From assembly GCA_964479045.1 (NCBI GenBank), contig CAYZJI010000021.1, positions 1 through 20,947 on the forward strand: DNA of 20,947 bases, given 5' to 3'. The notes below the pieces were generated by a model that made no database searches, was not told the origin of the DNA, and saw nothing but the letters and a program-made list of their open reading frames with translations. Origin of the DNA: 2-02-FULL-47-50 sp964479045. GTDB taxonomy: Bacteria; Pseudomonadota; Gammaproteobacteria; Eutrophobiales; Eutrophobiaceae. This document shows positions 7,054 through 13,933 of this stretch, one piece after another (the first letter of the stretch is position 1; every line of letters starts with the position of its first letter). Made by a program: the position numbers and the translations under genes.

Positions 7054-7070
7054 TGCGACAATTTGTCACA
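7054..7070. promoter_or_regulatory. Candidate RegA-binding dyad
   Basis: TGCGACA-ATT-TGTCACA is an imperfect inverted repeat (one mismatch) resembling the RegA/PrrA pattern of a GCG(A/G)C half-site, an AT-rich centre and a reverse half-site. It lies between the divergent regB and cinA-like genes, at about -44 of the predicted regBA start and 24 bp before the other ATG. Assigned by resemblance only. Confidence 0.45.
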
Positions 7071-7093
7071 TAATACTGACAGGCCCTGCAACC

Positions 7094-7840
7094 ATGAACA
7101 ACACCGGGATTTATTCTGCAGTCATCATCATCGGCAACGAGATTCTTTCTGGGCGTACCCAGGATGCCAATCTCGCTTATCTGGGCTCGCGCCTGTCTGA
7201 ACTTGGGGCGCCGGTACTGGAAGTGTGTGTCATTCCTGATGTGGAACAGACCATCATCGAAACTGTGAATGCTTACCGTAAGAAATTCACTTATGTATTT
7301 ACCACGGGCGGTATCGGTCCGACTCATGATGATATAACCACAGCCTGCGTCGCCAAGGCATTTAACGTACCATTACGGAGAAATCCTGAAGCATTTTCTG
7401 CTCTCGAAAGGTATTACACACCGGGTACTCTCAACGAGGCACGTTTGAAGATGGCGGATATTCCGGAGGGCGCCGTATTGATAGAGAATCCCGTCAGTGC
7501 AGCGCCCGGATTCCAGCTTGAGAATGTATTTGTGCTTCCGGGCATACCACAAATCATGCAGGTTATGTTTGAAGGCATTACCAACCGGATTTCCGGCGGC
7601 CCGCCCGTGCTCTCACACACGATTGCAACCCGTTTACGGGAAGGTGATTTTGCCGGGCCACTGACCCGGATCCAGGAACAATATCCGGATATCAGTATAG
7701 GCAGTTATCCGTATTTCCGGGCCGGCACACTGGGCGTTAATCTGGTAATTCGTGGCACCAGCCAATCCCGGCTCGATTCTGCCGCGGAAGACATACGACA
7801 AATGATTTCCGGTCTTGGGGGCAGCCTGATTAATGACTGA
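7094..7840 (+). CDS. CinA N-terminal-type (MoaB/MogA-like) domain protein
   Basis: The 248-aa product has a single COG1058-type domain, the molybdopterin-binding-like fold at the N-terminus of CinA. Visible motifs are AVIIIGNEILSGRTQDAN at the start, FTTGGIGPTHDDITT (the phosphate/pterin-like loop), and ENVFVLPGIPQIMQVMFE. The C-terminal amidohydrolase domain of full CinA (PncC, nicotinamide-nucleotide deamidase) is absent, so this is the stand-alone form. Its substrate is uncertain; ADP-ribose pyrophosphatase activity is known for related domains. I chose ATG 7094 because MNNTGIYSAVIIIGNE is the normal N-terminus; an ORF open back to 7001 would add an unlikely extension across the regulatory region. 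It converges on the DksA-like gene with an 11-bp stop-stop overlap. Confidence 0.85.
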   Translation: MNNTGIYSAVIIIGNEILSGRTQDANLAYLGSRLSELGAPVLEVCVIPDVEQTIIETVNAYRKKFTYVFTTGGIGPTHDDITTACVAKAFNVPLRRNPEAFSALERYYTPGTLNEARLKMADIPEGAVLIENPVSAAPGFQLENVFVLPGIPQIMQVMFEGITNRISGGPPVLSHTIATRLREGDFAGPLTRIQEQYPDISIGSYPYFRAGTLGVNLVIRGTSQSRLDSAAEDIRQMISGLGGSLIND

Positions 7841-8228
7841 GATCAGCGTTTGCTTCAGCCAGGACTGAAGAATTCATACAGGATTTGCAGCGGCTGGTGT
7901 AAGGCAGTATAACCAGCCTTTCCAGTTCTATGGCGTCCCGGCAATTTTCACATATTCCGTAGTTTCCCTTTTCGATCCGCTTAAGCGCTGATTCAATCAG
8001 GAACAGTTCCATTCCAGCCTGTTGATCCAGACAATTCACGATATCATCGTTTCTGCGTTCGACCGCCTGTTCACTGAAGCTTTGCGAAACCGGCCCCTGC
8101 TCATGCCGGATATGGGTGCGGGTTTTTTCAAGACGTTCTTCTGCCTGTTTTTTCTGCATGAGCAGAACTTTCCTGAATTCTTCTATCATGGCCATGTTGC
8201 AGGCATTACCCGATCGGTTGTCAGACAT
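7830..8228 (-). CDS. DksA/TraR-family C4 zinc-finger protein
   Basis: Family members bind the RNA polymerase secondary channel and, with or without ppGpp, alter promoter kinetics. From ATG 8228 the product is 132 aa. An N-terminal helical part (EEFRKVLLMQKKQAEERLEK) leads to the coiled-coil tip region and then a four-cysteine finger, CENCRDAIELERLVILPY followed by CKSC. The segment RRNDDIVNCLDQQ lies where the tip aspartate/alanine residues would be and does not look like canonical DksA, so I call it DksA-like. The start is uncertain: ATG 8228 overlaps the CBS gene stop by 8 bp, while in-frame ATGs at 8252 and 8279 lie deeper in that gene. It is probably cotranscribed with the CBS gene from an FNR-dependent promoter. 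Confidence 0.82.
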   Translation of the reverse strand: MSDNRSGNACNMAMIEEFRKVLLMQKKQAEERLEKTRTHIRHEQGPVSQSFSEQAVERRNDDIVNCLDQQAGMELFLIESALKRIEKGNYGICENCRDAIELERLVILPYTSRCKSCMNSSVLAEANADLSH

Positions 8229-8712
8229 TTTTTTGATATTCATAATTTTCATGGACGCCTGAATTCTGATAATTTTCATGGCGCCAGTGTTTTGTGATCA
8301 GGCGGAATATATCTGATTCTGTAATCAAGCCGACCAGCTCTCTTTTTGTATTCAGCACAGGTAATCCGCCTATCTTGTTATCGAGCATCAATTCGGCCGC
8401 GTGTCCGACGGTAGAATTCTGGTAGATGATGACCGGTTTGCCTGTCATGCCGACGGACACGGTCAGGGTGGAAAGATAGTTGTAAACATCTTCGAGCGGC
8501 AGAGTATGCTTGATGTCCGCAGGCTTTGCTTCAAAAATATCTTTTATAGTAATGATCCCAATCAGTTCCTTGTTGCCGGTGACCACTGGCAAGCGGCGGA
8601 TTTTATTTTTGACCATAATCTCATAAGCCTCTGCAAGCGAGACATAGGGTGTTATGGTAATCAGGTAAGGATTCATAATCTCAGACACTTCGATCTGCAC
8701 CAGGCTTTTCAT
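8221..8712 (-). CDS. Two-CBS-domain protein
   Basis: A 163-aa stand-alone CBS pair, a module that usually binds adenine nucleotides and reports energy state. CBS1 spans about residues 8-60 (EIMNPYLITITPYVSLAEAYEIM to RRLPVV to LIGIITIKDIFE) and CBS2 about 90-145 (GKPVIIYQNSTVGHAAELM to GGLPVL to LVGLITESDIFRLI). The C-terminus has a duplicated 9-residue unit starting HENY. No catalytic domain is attached, so its target is unknown. ATG 8712 has an AGGA-type ribosome site; a TTG two codons upstream is less likely. A perfect FNR box at 8777-8790 and a -10 TATGCT at 8750-8755 form a class II FNR promoter. Confidence 0.88.
   Translation of the reverse strand: MKSLVQIEVSEIMNPYLITITPYVSLAEAYEIMVKNKIRRLPVVTGNKELIGIITIKDIFEAKPADIKHTLPLEDVYNYLSTLTVSVGMTGKPVIIYQNSTVGHAAELMLDNKIGGLPVLNTKRELVGLITESDIFRLITKHWRHENYQNSGVHENYEYQKNV
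8242..8281. repeat. Partial 27-bp tandem duplication
   Basis: The 13-mer ATAATTTTCATGG occurs at 8242-8254 and again at 8269-8281, a spacing of 27 bp (9 codons). It gives the repeated HENY motif at the CBS-protein C-terminus and the repeated MKI in the possible 5' extension of the DksA-like gene. Confidence 0.7.
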
Positions 8713-8749
8713 AGACAATTATCCTGCTATAGGCGACTCTATAATTGCC

Positions 8750-8755
8750 AGCATA
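8750..8755 (-). promoter_or_regulatory. -10 element (TATGCT), FNR-dependent promoter of the CBS/DksA-like pair
   Basis: TATGCT on the minus strand starts 22 bp from the FNR box edge. A predicted start near 8743 puts the box centre at about -41, the class II activation position. Confidence 0.6.
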
Positions 8756-8776
8756 GTCATGCTGTAACTGCACATG

Positions 8777-8790
8777 TTGATCCAGATCAA
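8777..8790 (-). promoter_or_regulatory. FNR box 1 (TTGATCCAGATCAA)
   Basis: A perfect match to TTGATnnnnATCAA. Centred 71 bp upstream of the CBS gene ATG and about -41 from its predicted start, but more than 200 bp from the fnr start, so it should serve the minus-strand pair. The rest of the 8719-8990 gap holds only a weak candidate fnr -10 (TATAGT, 8944-8949). Confidence 0.85.
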
Positions 8791-8990
8791 GCAATTACCA
8801 GTACCGCAGCAATGCCACATTGCACACAACAAGCCTTTGTTTTTATTGTGTTGTTGGGAAATCCCATCCATCGCGGTTCTGCAGCTTGTTCAATCGGACG
8901 CTCTATAACGTTTACAACCATGTGTCTTTGCCCGGTTTTCCGCTATAGTTTCAGGTAGTTACTTTTAATAACAAACTAACGGAATGCCCG

Positions 8991-9752
8991 GTGTCAAAAT
9001 CCCAAGTCATTGATTTTTCTAAAATCAAGGCATCATGCGCGGACTGTAATCTGCATGAGTTATGTTTGCCGCGCGGGCTCAATATGCAGGATCTGGAACG
9101 GCTGGAAACCGTGGTCAAACGCACACGCCCCCTGCAGAGTGGTGATCACCTGTTTCGGGCTGGCGACGTGTTTGAAAACATTTATGCCCTGCGCTCCGGT
9201 TCCGTCAAACTGAGTCTTGTGGATGAACAGGGCACTGATCAGATCATCGGTTTTTATTTTCCGGGCGAAATTCTGGGGCTGGATGCCATCGACAAGAAAC
9301 AGCATGTGTGTACGGCCGAGGCCCTGGAGACGAGCAGTTATTGCGCTTTTCCGTTCAGCAGCATAGCCGAGATATGTCACTCCGTACCGGAGCTGCAGAA
9401 CCAGATGTTTCGCCTGATGAGCCGCGAACTCACTCATGAAAATGAACTGCTGCTGACGATAGGCAAGAAAAACGCAGAAGAGCGTCTGGCGACATTTCTG
9501 ATCACACTTTCCAGCCGGTTTCACCGGCTTGGCTACTCCGCGCGTGAATTCAAGTTATCGATGTCGCGACAGGAAATCGCCAACTATCTCGGCCTTACCA
9601 TCGAAACCGTGAGCCGTCTTATGAGCAAGTTTCAGCGTGAGGGGATGATTCAGGTCAGTCGCAAGCAGGTGTCTATCAATAATATGGACATGCTGAAGCA
9701 GCTTTCCTCCGGGTGTATTGATGACGTGAAACCGGTGCAGTGGTACCGTTAA
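8991..9752 (+). CDS. fnr: FNR/ANR-type oxygen-sensing transcription factor
   Basis: A CRP-family regulator that binds DNA when a [4Fe-4S] cluster is intact under anoxia. The 253-aa product has the N-terminal ligands C16, C19 and C25 (SCADCNLHELC) and, by alignment to E. coli Fnr, C118 in SSYCAFPF; the C25-C118 spacing of 93 equals C29-C122. C107 is an extra cysteine. The cyclic-nucleotide-type barrel (RAGDVFENIYALRSGSVKL) is followed by the dimer helix and the HTH SRQEIANYLGLTIETVSRLMSKF. E205, S208 and R209 are the residues that read TTGAT half-sites. GTG 8991 is used, with GGAA upstream. The three TTGATCCAGATCAA sites in this window are its expected targets. Confidence 0.95.
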   Translation: MSKSQVIDFSKIKASCADCNLHELCLPRGLNMQDLERLETVVKRTRPLQSGDHLFRAGDVFENIYALRSGSVKLSLVDEQGTDQIIGFYFPGEILGLDAIDKKQHVCTAEALETSSYCAFPFSSIAEICHSVPELQNQMFRLMSRELTHENELLLTIGKKNAEERLATFLITLSSRFHRLGYSAREFKLSMSRQEIANYLGLTIETVSRLMSKFQREGMIQVSRKQVSINNMDMLKQLSSGCIDDVKPVQWYR

Positions 9753-9794
9753 AAACTCCGGTTTCCCGGATGCATTATGCAACCGGAAAACCGG
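9750..9794 (-). terminator. Rho-independent terminator of hsp20
   Basis: A 12-bp stem with one mismatch (9758-9769 with 9783-9794) has a 13-nt loop. On the minus strand it is followed by AG and then TTTTT, making it an intrinsic terminator for hsp20. The stem also lies just after the fnr stop and may stop fnr transcripts weakly. Confidence 0.65.
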
Positions 9795-9828
9795 CAACGA
9801 GGGGCTACTATGAGTCGAAACCGGGTTC

Positions 9829-10275
9829 TCAGCTCTTGACCTGGATTTTGTTGCTGTTCCGGGTTTTACGCTTGGGGATGCTTAATTCCAGCACGCCGTT
9901 TTTTGAAGAAGCGCTGATTTTTTCACAGTCCGTTGATTCCGGCAGACTGAAACGGCGATAAAAAACACCATGTGAACGTTCTATACGGGTATAACCGTTG
10001 TCTTCCTTTTTGCTTTCTGATTTGCGTTCACCTTTAATCGCAAGAACGCCATTTTCAGTGGTGACGCTGATCTCTTCCGGATTAACGCCTGGGATATCCG
10101 CGTGTATCACGTAGCGTCCGTCTTCTTCCTTGATATCCACCGCCGGTGTCCAGCGGCTGGTCATGATGTTACTTTCATCGTCGACGCCAAGCGCCGGAAA
10201 CAGGGTATGTGCCTGGTTCAATTGCTGCTGCAATCTTTCAAACAGACTTAATGGGTCATAATTGGCTGGTAACAT
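9829..10275 (-). CDS. Small heat-shock protein, Hsp20/alpha-crystallin family
   Basis: An ATP-independent holdase chaperone that keeps unfolding proteins soluble. At 148 aa it has normal length: a variable N-terminus (PLSLFERLQQQLNQ), an alpha-crystallin domain from about residue 43 to 137 with the ADIPGVNPEEISVTTENGVLAIKGERK and RRFSLPE segments, and a C-terminal IxV-type motif (KIQVKS) used for oligomer assembly. TGGAG upstream of the ATG is a plausible ribosome site. The nearest promoter is FNR-type: a perfect FNR box at 10366-10379 centred about -41.5 from a start predicted by TACATT at 10338-10343. No sigma-32 promoter or ROSE-type thermometer was recognised. A terminator follows at 9750-9794. 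Confidence 0.93.
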   Translation of the reverse strand: MLPANYDPLSLFERLQQQLNQAHTLFPALGVDDESNIMTSRWTPAVDIKEEDGRYVIHADIPGVNPEEISVTTENGVLAIKGERKSESKKEDNGYTRIERSHGVFYRRFSLPESTDCEKISASSKNGVLELSIPKRKTRNSNKIQVKS

Positions 10276-10337
10276 GGTCAGTGTGCTCCAGATATTTGAT
10301 TCAATGGTTGATACCGTTACCGGTATTCCTGTGGATT

Positions 10338-10343
10338 AATGTA
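10338..10343 (-). promoter_or_regulatory. -10 element (TACATT) of hsp20
   Basis: TACATT on the minus strand matches TATAAT at 4 of 6 positions. It sits exactly where a class II FNR promoter needs it, with a predicted start near 10331 and box centre at -41.5. Confidence 0.5.
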
Positions 10344-10365
10344 GGCTATCCATGCAGAGGGCAAA

Positions 10366-10379
10366 TTGATCTGGATCAA
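10366..10379 (-). promoter_or_regulatory. FNR box 2 (TTGATCCAGATCAA on the minus strand)
   Basis: A perfect FNR site, the exact reverse complement of boxes 1 and 3. It is well placed to activate hsp20. It ends only 5 bp before the SafE-like ATG, so on the plus strand it could only act as an operator or lie within a leader. Confidence 0.85.
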
Positions 10380-10384
10380 ATCAT

Positions 10385-11098
10385 ATGCAAATGCTGAACC
10401 TCGTTGTCGCCTTCAATCTTGGATTATTCAGCACGCTGCATTGTCTGGGGATGTGCGGCGGGATCATTGGCGCACTGGCGCTGGGTTCTGGTTCAACAGG
10501 TGGATCAGGCCGGAACAAACCATACAGGTTTGTGATTGCCTATAATGCCGGGCGTATTATCAGCTACAGTCTGGCGGGTGCCATCGCCGGTGTGATGGCG
10601 CAGTCGTTTGTGAATACGCTGCCTGAGGGCGGTCATCATGCGCTGCAAATTGTTGCAGGGTTGATATTGGTATTAATTGGTTTACACCTTGCAGGTCTGT
10701 TCCCGCGCGTCAGGTATATTGAAGCAGCAGGATTGAAGCTTTGGCGCCTGATACAACCGTTGGCCCGTTATTTTATACCGGTGCAAACCACGGGGCAGGC
10801 CCTGATAGTGGGCATGATCTGGGGCTGGCTGCCCTGCGCACTGGTTTATTCAACCTTGCTCTGGTCTGCTGCCAGCGGTGATGTCATGACGGGCTCATTA
10901 ATCATGCTGGTGTTTGGTTTTGGCACCTTGCCCGGTATGATTACCGCCGGTATCGCCGGTACCGGGGTGATGGTGTACCTGAAGCGAAAAGATATCCGGC
11001 GCTGGGCCAGCGTGATCATCATCCTGTTTGGTCTCGCTTCGCCGTTTTTGTACACTCAGCATGATCAACATGAACAACATGCTGAACACAGGCGTTAA
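10385..11098 (+). CDS. SafE/TauE-like membrane protein (COG2836 type)
   Basis: A 237-aa polytopic membrane protein of the so-called sulfite exporter TauE/SafE family, in the subgroup often found beside cbb3 assembly genes. There are about six hydrophobic segments. It has a first-segment motif HCLGMCGG (H19, C20, M23, C24) and GWLPC (147-151), both typical of COG2836. The tail carries H226, H229, H232 and H235, an H-x-x-H run suited to metal binding. Transport substrate is unproven; copper is a guess from context. ATG 10385 or 10391 could be the start, and neither has a Shine-Dalgarno. It converges on ccoS, with 13 bp between stops. Confidence 0.82.
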   Translation: MQMLNLVVAFNLGLFSTLHCLGMCGGIIGALALGSGSTGGSGRNKPYRFVIAYNAGRIISYSLAGAIAGVMAQSFVNTLPEGGHHALQIVAGLILVLIGLHLAGLFPRVRYIEAAGLKLWRLIQPLARYFIPVQTTGQALIVGMIWGWLPCALVYSTLLWSAASGDVMTGSLIMLVFGFGTLPGMITAGIAGTGVMVYLKRKDIRRWASVIIILFGLASPFLYTQHDQHEQHAEHRR

Positions 11099-11111
11099 GC
11101 ATGCGATGTAT

Positions 11112-11264
11112 TTATTTCCGTGTGTCGTCTTCATCCATCAGTATGGAATTTGACGATTTATCCAGATCATCAAATTGACCGGACTGTACTGCCCAGTAAA
11201 ACACGGCAGCGATCACAGCGATCAAGACCAGTGAAACGATGATCAGCAGATAGATGATATTCAT
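11112..11264 (-). CDS. ccoS: cbb3 oxidase maturation protein CcoS
   Basis: A 50-aa single-span membrane protein needed in Rhodobacter for cofactor insertion into cbb3 oxidase. The start is MNIIYLLIIVSL and the rest of the hydrophobic helix ends at FYWAVQSGQFDDLD, followed by SILMDEDD. The F/Y-W-A-V-x-S-G-Q-F-D-D-L and ILMD-acidic motifs are diagnostic of CcoS (FixS). Its ATG overlaps the ccoI stop (ATGA), so it is translationally coupled. It is easily missed because of its size. Confidence 0.93.
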   Translation of the reverse strand: MNIIYLLIIVSLVLIAVIAAVFYWAVQSGQFDDLDKSSNSILMDEDDTRK

Positions 11265-13747
11265 CGTGTCGTCACACGGTATGCAGGATCAATCCGCAAT
11301 GAATTCAGCACCACCAGAAGTGAACTCACGGACATGCCAAGCGCGGCCATCCAGGGCGTAAGCAATCCGGACACAGCGGCGGGCAAGGCGAGCAGATTGT
11401 AGGCCACTGCCCAGATGATGTTTTGCCGGATGATGTGCATACAGCGGCGGGCAAGCTTGTGGATTTCTGTGAGACTGGAAAGCCTGGAACCGAGCAGAAT
11501 AAAATCGGCCTGTTGCCGGGTCATATCGGATCCGTTACCCATGGCGAGTGCTACGTCCGCGCGTGCCAGCACCGGCATATCGTTAATCCCGTCACCCACC
11601 ATGGCCACAACGGCTTGCTGCTGCTGGAGTGATGCGATAACAGCAAGTTTGTCTTCAGGTTTGAGCCGGCCGCGTGCGTCTGCAATGGCGGTTTGTGCTG
11701 CAACACGGCTGACATTCTCTGCACTATCACCACTCAGTATCATGCAGGTAATACCCTCTGTACCGAAATCGCGGACAACAGACGCGGCATCCGGACGTAA
11801 CTCGTCGTCGAAAATAAATACTGCCACCAGTTTGCGCTCATCGGCGAGCAATATATATGGTTCATCCGTCCCATGCAGGGAAGCAGGCAGGGGGTGACGT
11901 GAGCCGGACAGTTCACGGATGAACCCGGGTGTGCCGATGAAATATTTACGGCCATTCACCACACCGCTGATCCCGGCGCCGGGATAATTTTGACTCTGAT
12001 CTGCGGCAATGATGGCATGTGTCCGATCCAGATTTCTGAAGGCATGTGCCAGCGGATGTTCGGAACAGGCTTCCAGTGCCTGTACAATGCGGATGACCTC
12101 TGTTTCCGGGACATCCGCCACGGAAACAATGCGGTGAATGACAGGTTTGCCCACAGTGAGTGTGCCGGTCTTGTCAAAAATCATATGCGTGATGCGTGTC
12201 ATGGTTTGCAGAGCATTACTGTTGATGACAGCAACACCTTTTCCCAACAGGGAATTGATCGTGACGGCAATTGAAACCGGGGTTGCCAGTGACAATGCAC
12301 AGGGACAGGTCACCACCAGTATGGCGACCGTTACCGGCAGCCACTGGCTGTGATCGGCATGCCACCAGTAAAAGGCAGCTCCAGCCGTGATCAGCAATAC
12401 ACCCGACAAAAACCATCCGGCAATCCGGTCGGCAAGCAAGGTCACGCGTGGCTTGGTTGTCTGTGCCTGTTCCACCAGCCGGCAGATACGGGAGAATGTT
12501 GTATCCGGCCCTGTCGCAGTGACCCTGATCTGAACGGGAGTGTCGGTGTTAGTGCTGCCGCTGCGGAGTGCATCACCCTCTTGTTTCATTACCGGGGCAG
12601 ATTCACCGGTGATGATCGATTCATTCACGCAGGTTTTTCCATTCATGACGATACCGTCCACAGGCAACACTTCACCTGGTTTGATGAGCAACACATCTCC
12701 CGGTCTGAGATCAATGACCGGAACCGTATGTGCGATGATTTCTGGACCAGAGAGATCCAGTCGTGTGGTCATGGCCGGGATGATTTTTTCCAGTATGTCG
12801 AGATGCAAAGCAGCCCGATTGCGTGCGGTAAATTCCAGATAACGTCCTGCCAGCAGGAAAAACACCAGCATGGTGACCGAGTCGTAATAAACCGGACCTG
12901 TGTTGCTGAAAGTCGACCAGACGCTCGCGAGAAATGCGAGACCAATCCCCAGGGCCACGGGTTGATCCATGTCCATGCGCCGGTTGTTGAGGGCGCGCCA
13001 GGCATTGGCAAAAAACGGTCGCGCAGAAAATAACATCACTGGCAACGTCAGTATCAGGCTGATCCATGACAGGAATACACGGTGCTGCGGATCCAGACCA
13101 TTTCCGATATCGGTATAAAAGGCAATCGCAATCATCATTACCTGCATGCCAAACAGTCCGGCAATTCCAAGCCTCAGTAATTGAGTTTTATTTTCGCGAT
13201 CGCGCAGAAACTGCCGCTTGTATGGATCGTAAGGGTAAGCCCGGTAACCGAGCCGATAAATATTTTCAAGAATGTCACTCAGGCGTATCTGGCTGTGTTT
13301 CCAGCGGACAATCGCCTTGCCGGTGGTGTAATTCACATTGGCATTGATTATGCCCGGTATTGACCGCAACCGGGATTCATTCAGCCACACACAGGCCGGG
13401 CAGACGATACCTTCCATGATCAACGAAGCTTCGGAGCTGTCCTGATCCGGTTTCTGTACAAATGACGCCTGGAATTCTGTTCTGTCGTAAAGCGTCAGAT
13501 CGGGGACAGGTTGTGTATTGTCCTGATCGGGCCGCGAAGGCAGCGTTGTACGATAGTGGTAGTAACCTGTGAGGCCGTATTCTGCAATCGTCTCGGCAAT
13601 CGCACGACAACCCTGACAGCACATGCGGCGTTCCTCACCGTTGATGACAGTTTTGATCACAGTGCCGGAAGAAATGATTTCCCCGCAATGATAGCAGGAC
13701 ACTGTTTCTTCGGGCGTGGTGGTGTTCAGGGTATAAGCGATACTCAT
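11261..13747 (-). CDS. ccoI: Copper-exporting P1B-type ATPase CcoI (FixI)
   Basis: CcoI moves copper across the inner membrane for the CuB centre of cbb3 oxidase. The 828-aa protein begins with a cysteine-rich domain typical of CcoI (C18, C21, and CCxGC at 43-47). A heavy-metal-associated domain with CPAC (116-119) follows, then membrane helices. The actuator has TGES (380-383). The ion-binding motif is CPC (481-483) in TCPCALSLATP. Phosphorylated D525 lies in DKTGTLT, SEHPLAHAF is the SEHPL motif, and GDGINDMPVL is the hinge. All catalytic residues are present. It is on the opposite strand to the structural ccoNOQP genes, with ccoS behind it. The 13748-13933 gap holds an FNR box that may serve it from about -61.5 (class I). 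Confidence 0.95.
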   Translation of the reverse strand: MSIAYTLNTTTPEETVSCYHCGEIISSGTVIKTVINGEERRMCCQGCRAIAETIAEYGLTGYYHYRTTLPSRPDQDNTQPVPDLTLYDRTEFQASFVQKPDQDSSEASLIMEGIVCPACVWLNESRLRSIPGIINANVNYTTGKAIVRWKHSQIRLSDILENIYRLGYRAYPYDPYKRQFLRDRENKTQLLRLGIAGLFGMQVMMIAIAFYTDIGNGLDPQHRVFLSWISLILTLPVMLFSARPFFANAWRALNNRRMDMDQPVALGIGLAFLASVWSTFSNTGPVYYDSVTMLVFFLLAGRYLEFTARNRAALHLDILEKIIPAMTTRLDLSGPEIIAHTVPVIDLRPGDVLLIKPGEVLPVDGIVMNGKTCVNESIITGESAPVMKQEGDALRSGSTNTDTPVQIRVTATGPDTTFSRICRLVEQAQTTKPRVTLLADRIAGWFLSGVLLITAGAAFYWWHADHSQWLPVTVAILVVTCPCALSLATPVSIAVTINSLLGKGVAVINSNALQTMTRITHMIFDKTGTLTVGKPVIHRIVSVADVPETEVIRIVQALEACSEHPLAHAFRNLDRTHAIIAADQSQNYPGAGISGVVNGRKYFIGTPGFIRELSGSRHPLPASLHGTDEPYILLADERKLVAVFIFDDELRPDAASVVRDFGTEGITCMILSGDSAENVSRVAAQTAIADARGRLKPEDKLAVIASLQQQQAVVAMVGDGINDMPVLARADVALAMGNGSDMTRQQADFILLGSRLSSLTEIHKLARRCMHIIRQNIIWAVAYNLLALPAAVSGLLTPWMAALGMSVSSLLVVLNSLRIDPAYRVTTR

Positions 13748-13850
13748 TTGCAGTCAGGTTATTCAATGCTTATCCAAAGCATAGACTCTACAGGGTTTAA
13801 ATAAAATGTCTTTCCCCATTCTGCGTGTTCGCAATGATTCGTCCGGTTAT

Positions 13851-13864
13851 TTGATCCAGATCAA
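13851..13864. promoter_or_regulatory. FNR box 3 (TTGATCCAGATCAA) between ccoI and ompW
   Basis: A perfect FNR site in the divergent gap. Towards ompW, a -41.5 position would use a poor -10 (CACACT, 13887-13892). Towards ccoI, a -61.5 position would put the start near 13796, beside an AT-rich stretch. Either or both genes could be controlled; ompW is FNR-activated in E. coli. Confidence 0.82.
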
Positions 13865-13933
13865 GTCTGATAGTGCTCGCGGCTGGCACACTCTCGAAAA
13901 ATTCTGACAAGAGCGATTCGGGGAGCCGTAACT

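Noticed and set aside
8401..8958. A 185-codon plus-strand ORF
   Set aside because: It is antisense to the CBS gene and then crosses the FNR box and promoter region; it has no recognisable domain.
12350..13033. A 227-codon plus-strand ORF
   Set aside because: It lies wholly antisense to ccoI, which has all P1B-ATPase motifs, and its own sequence looks non-protein-like.
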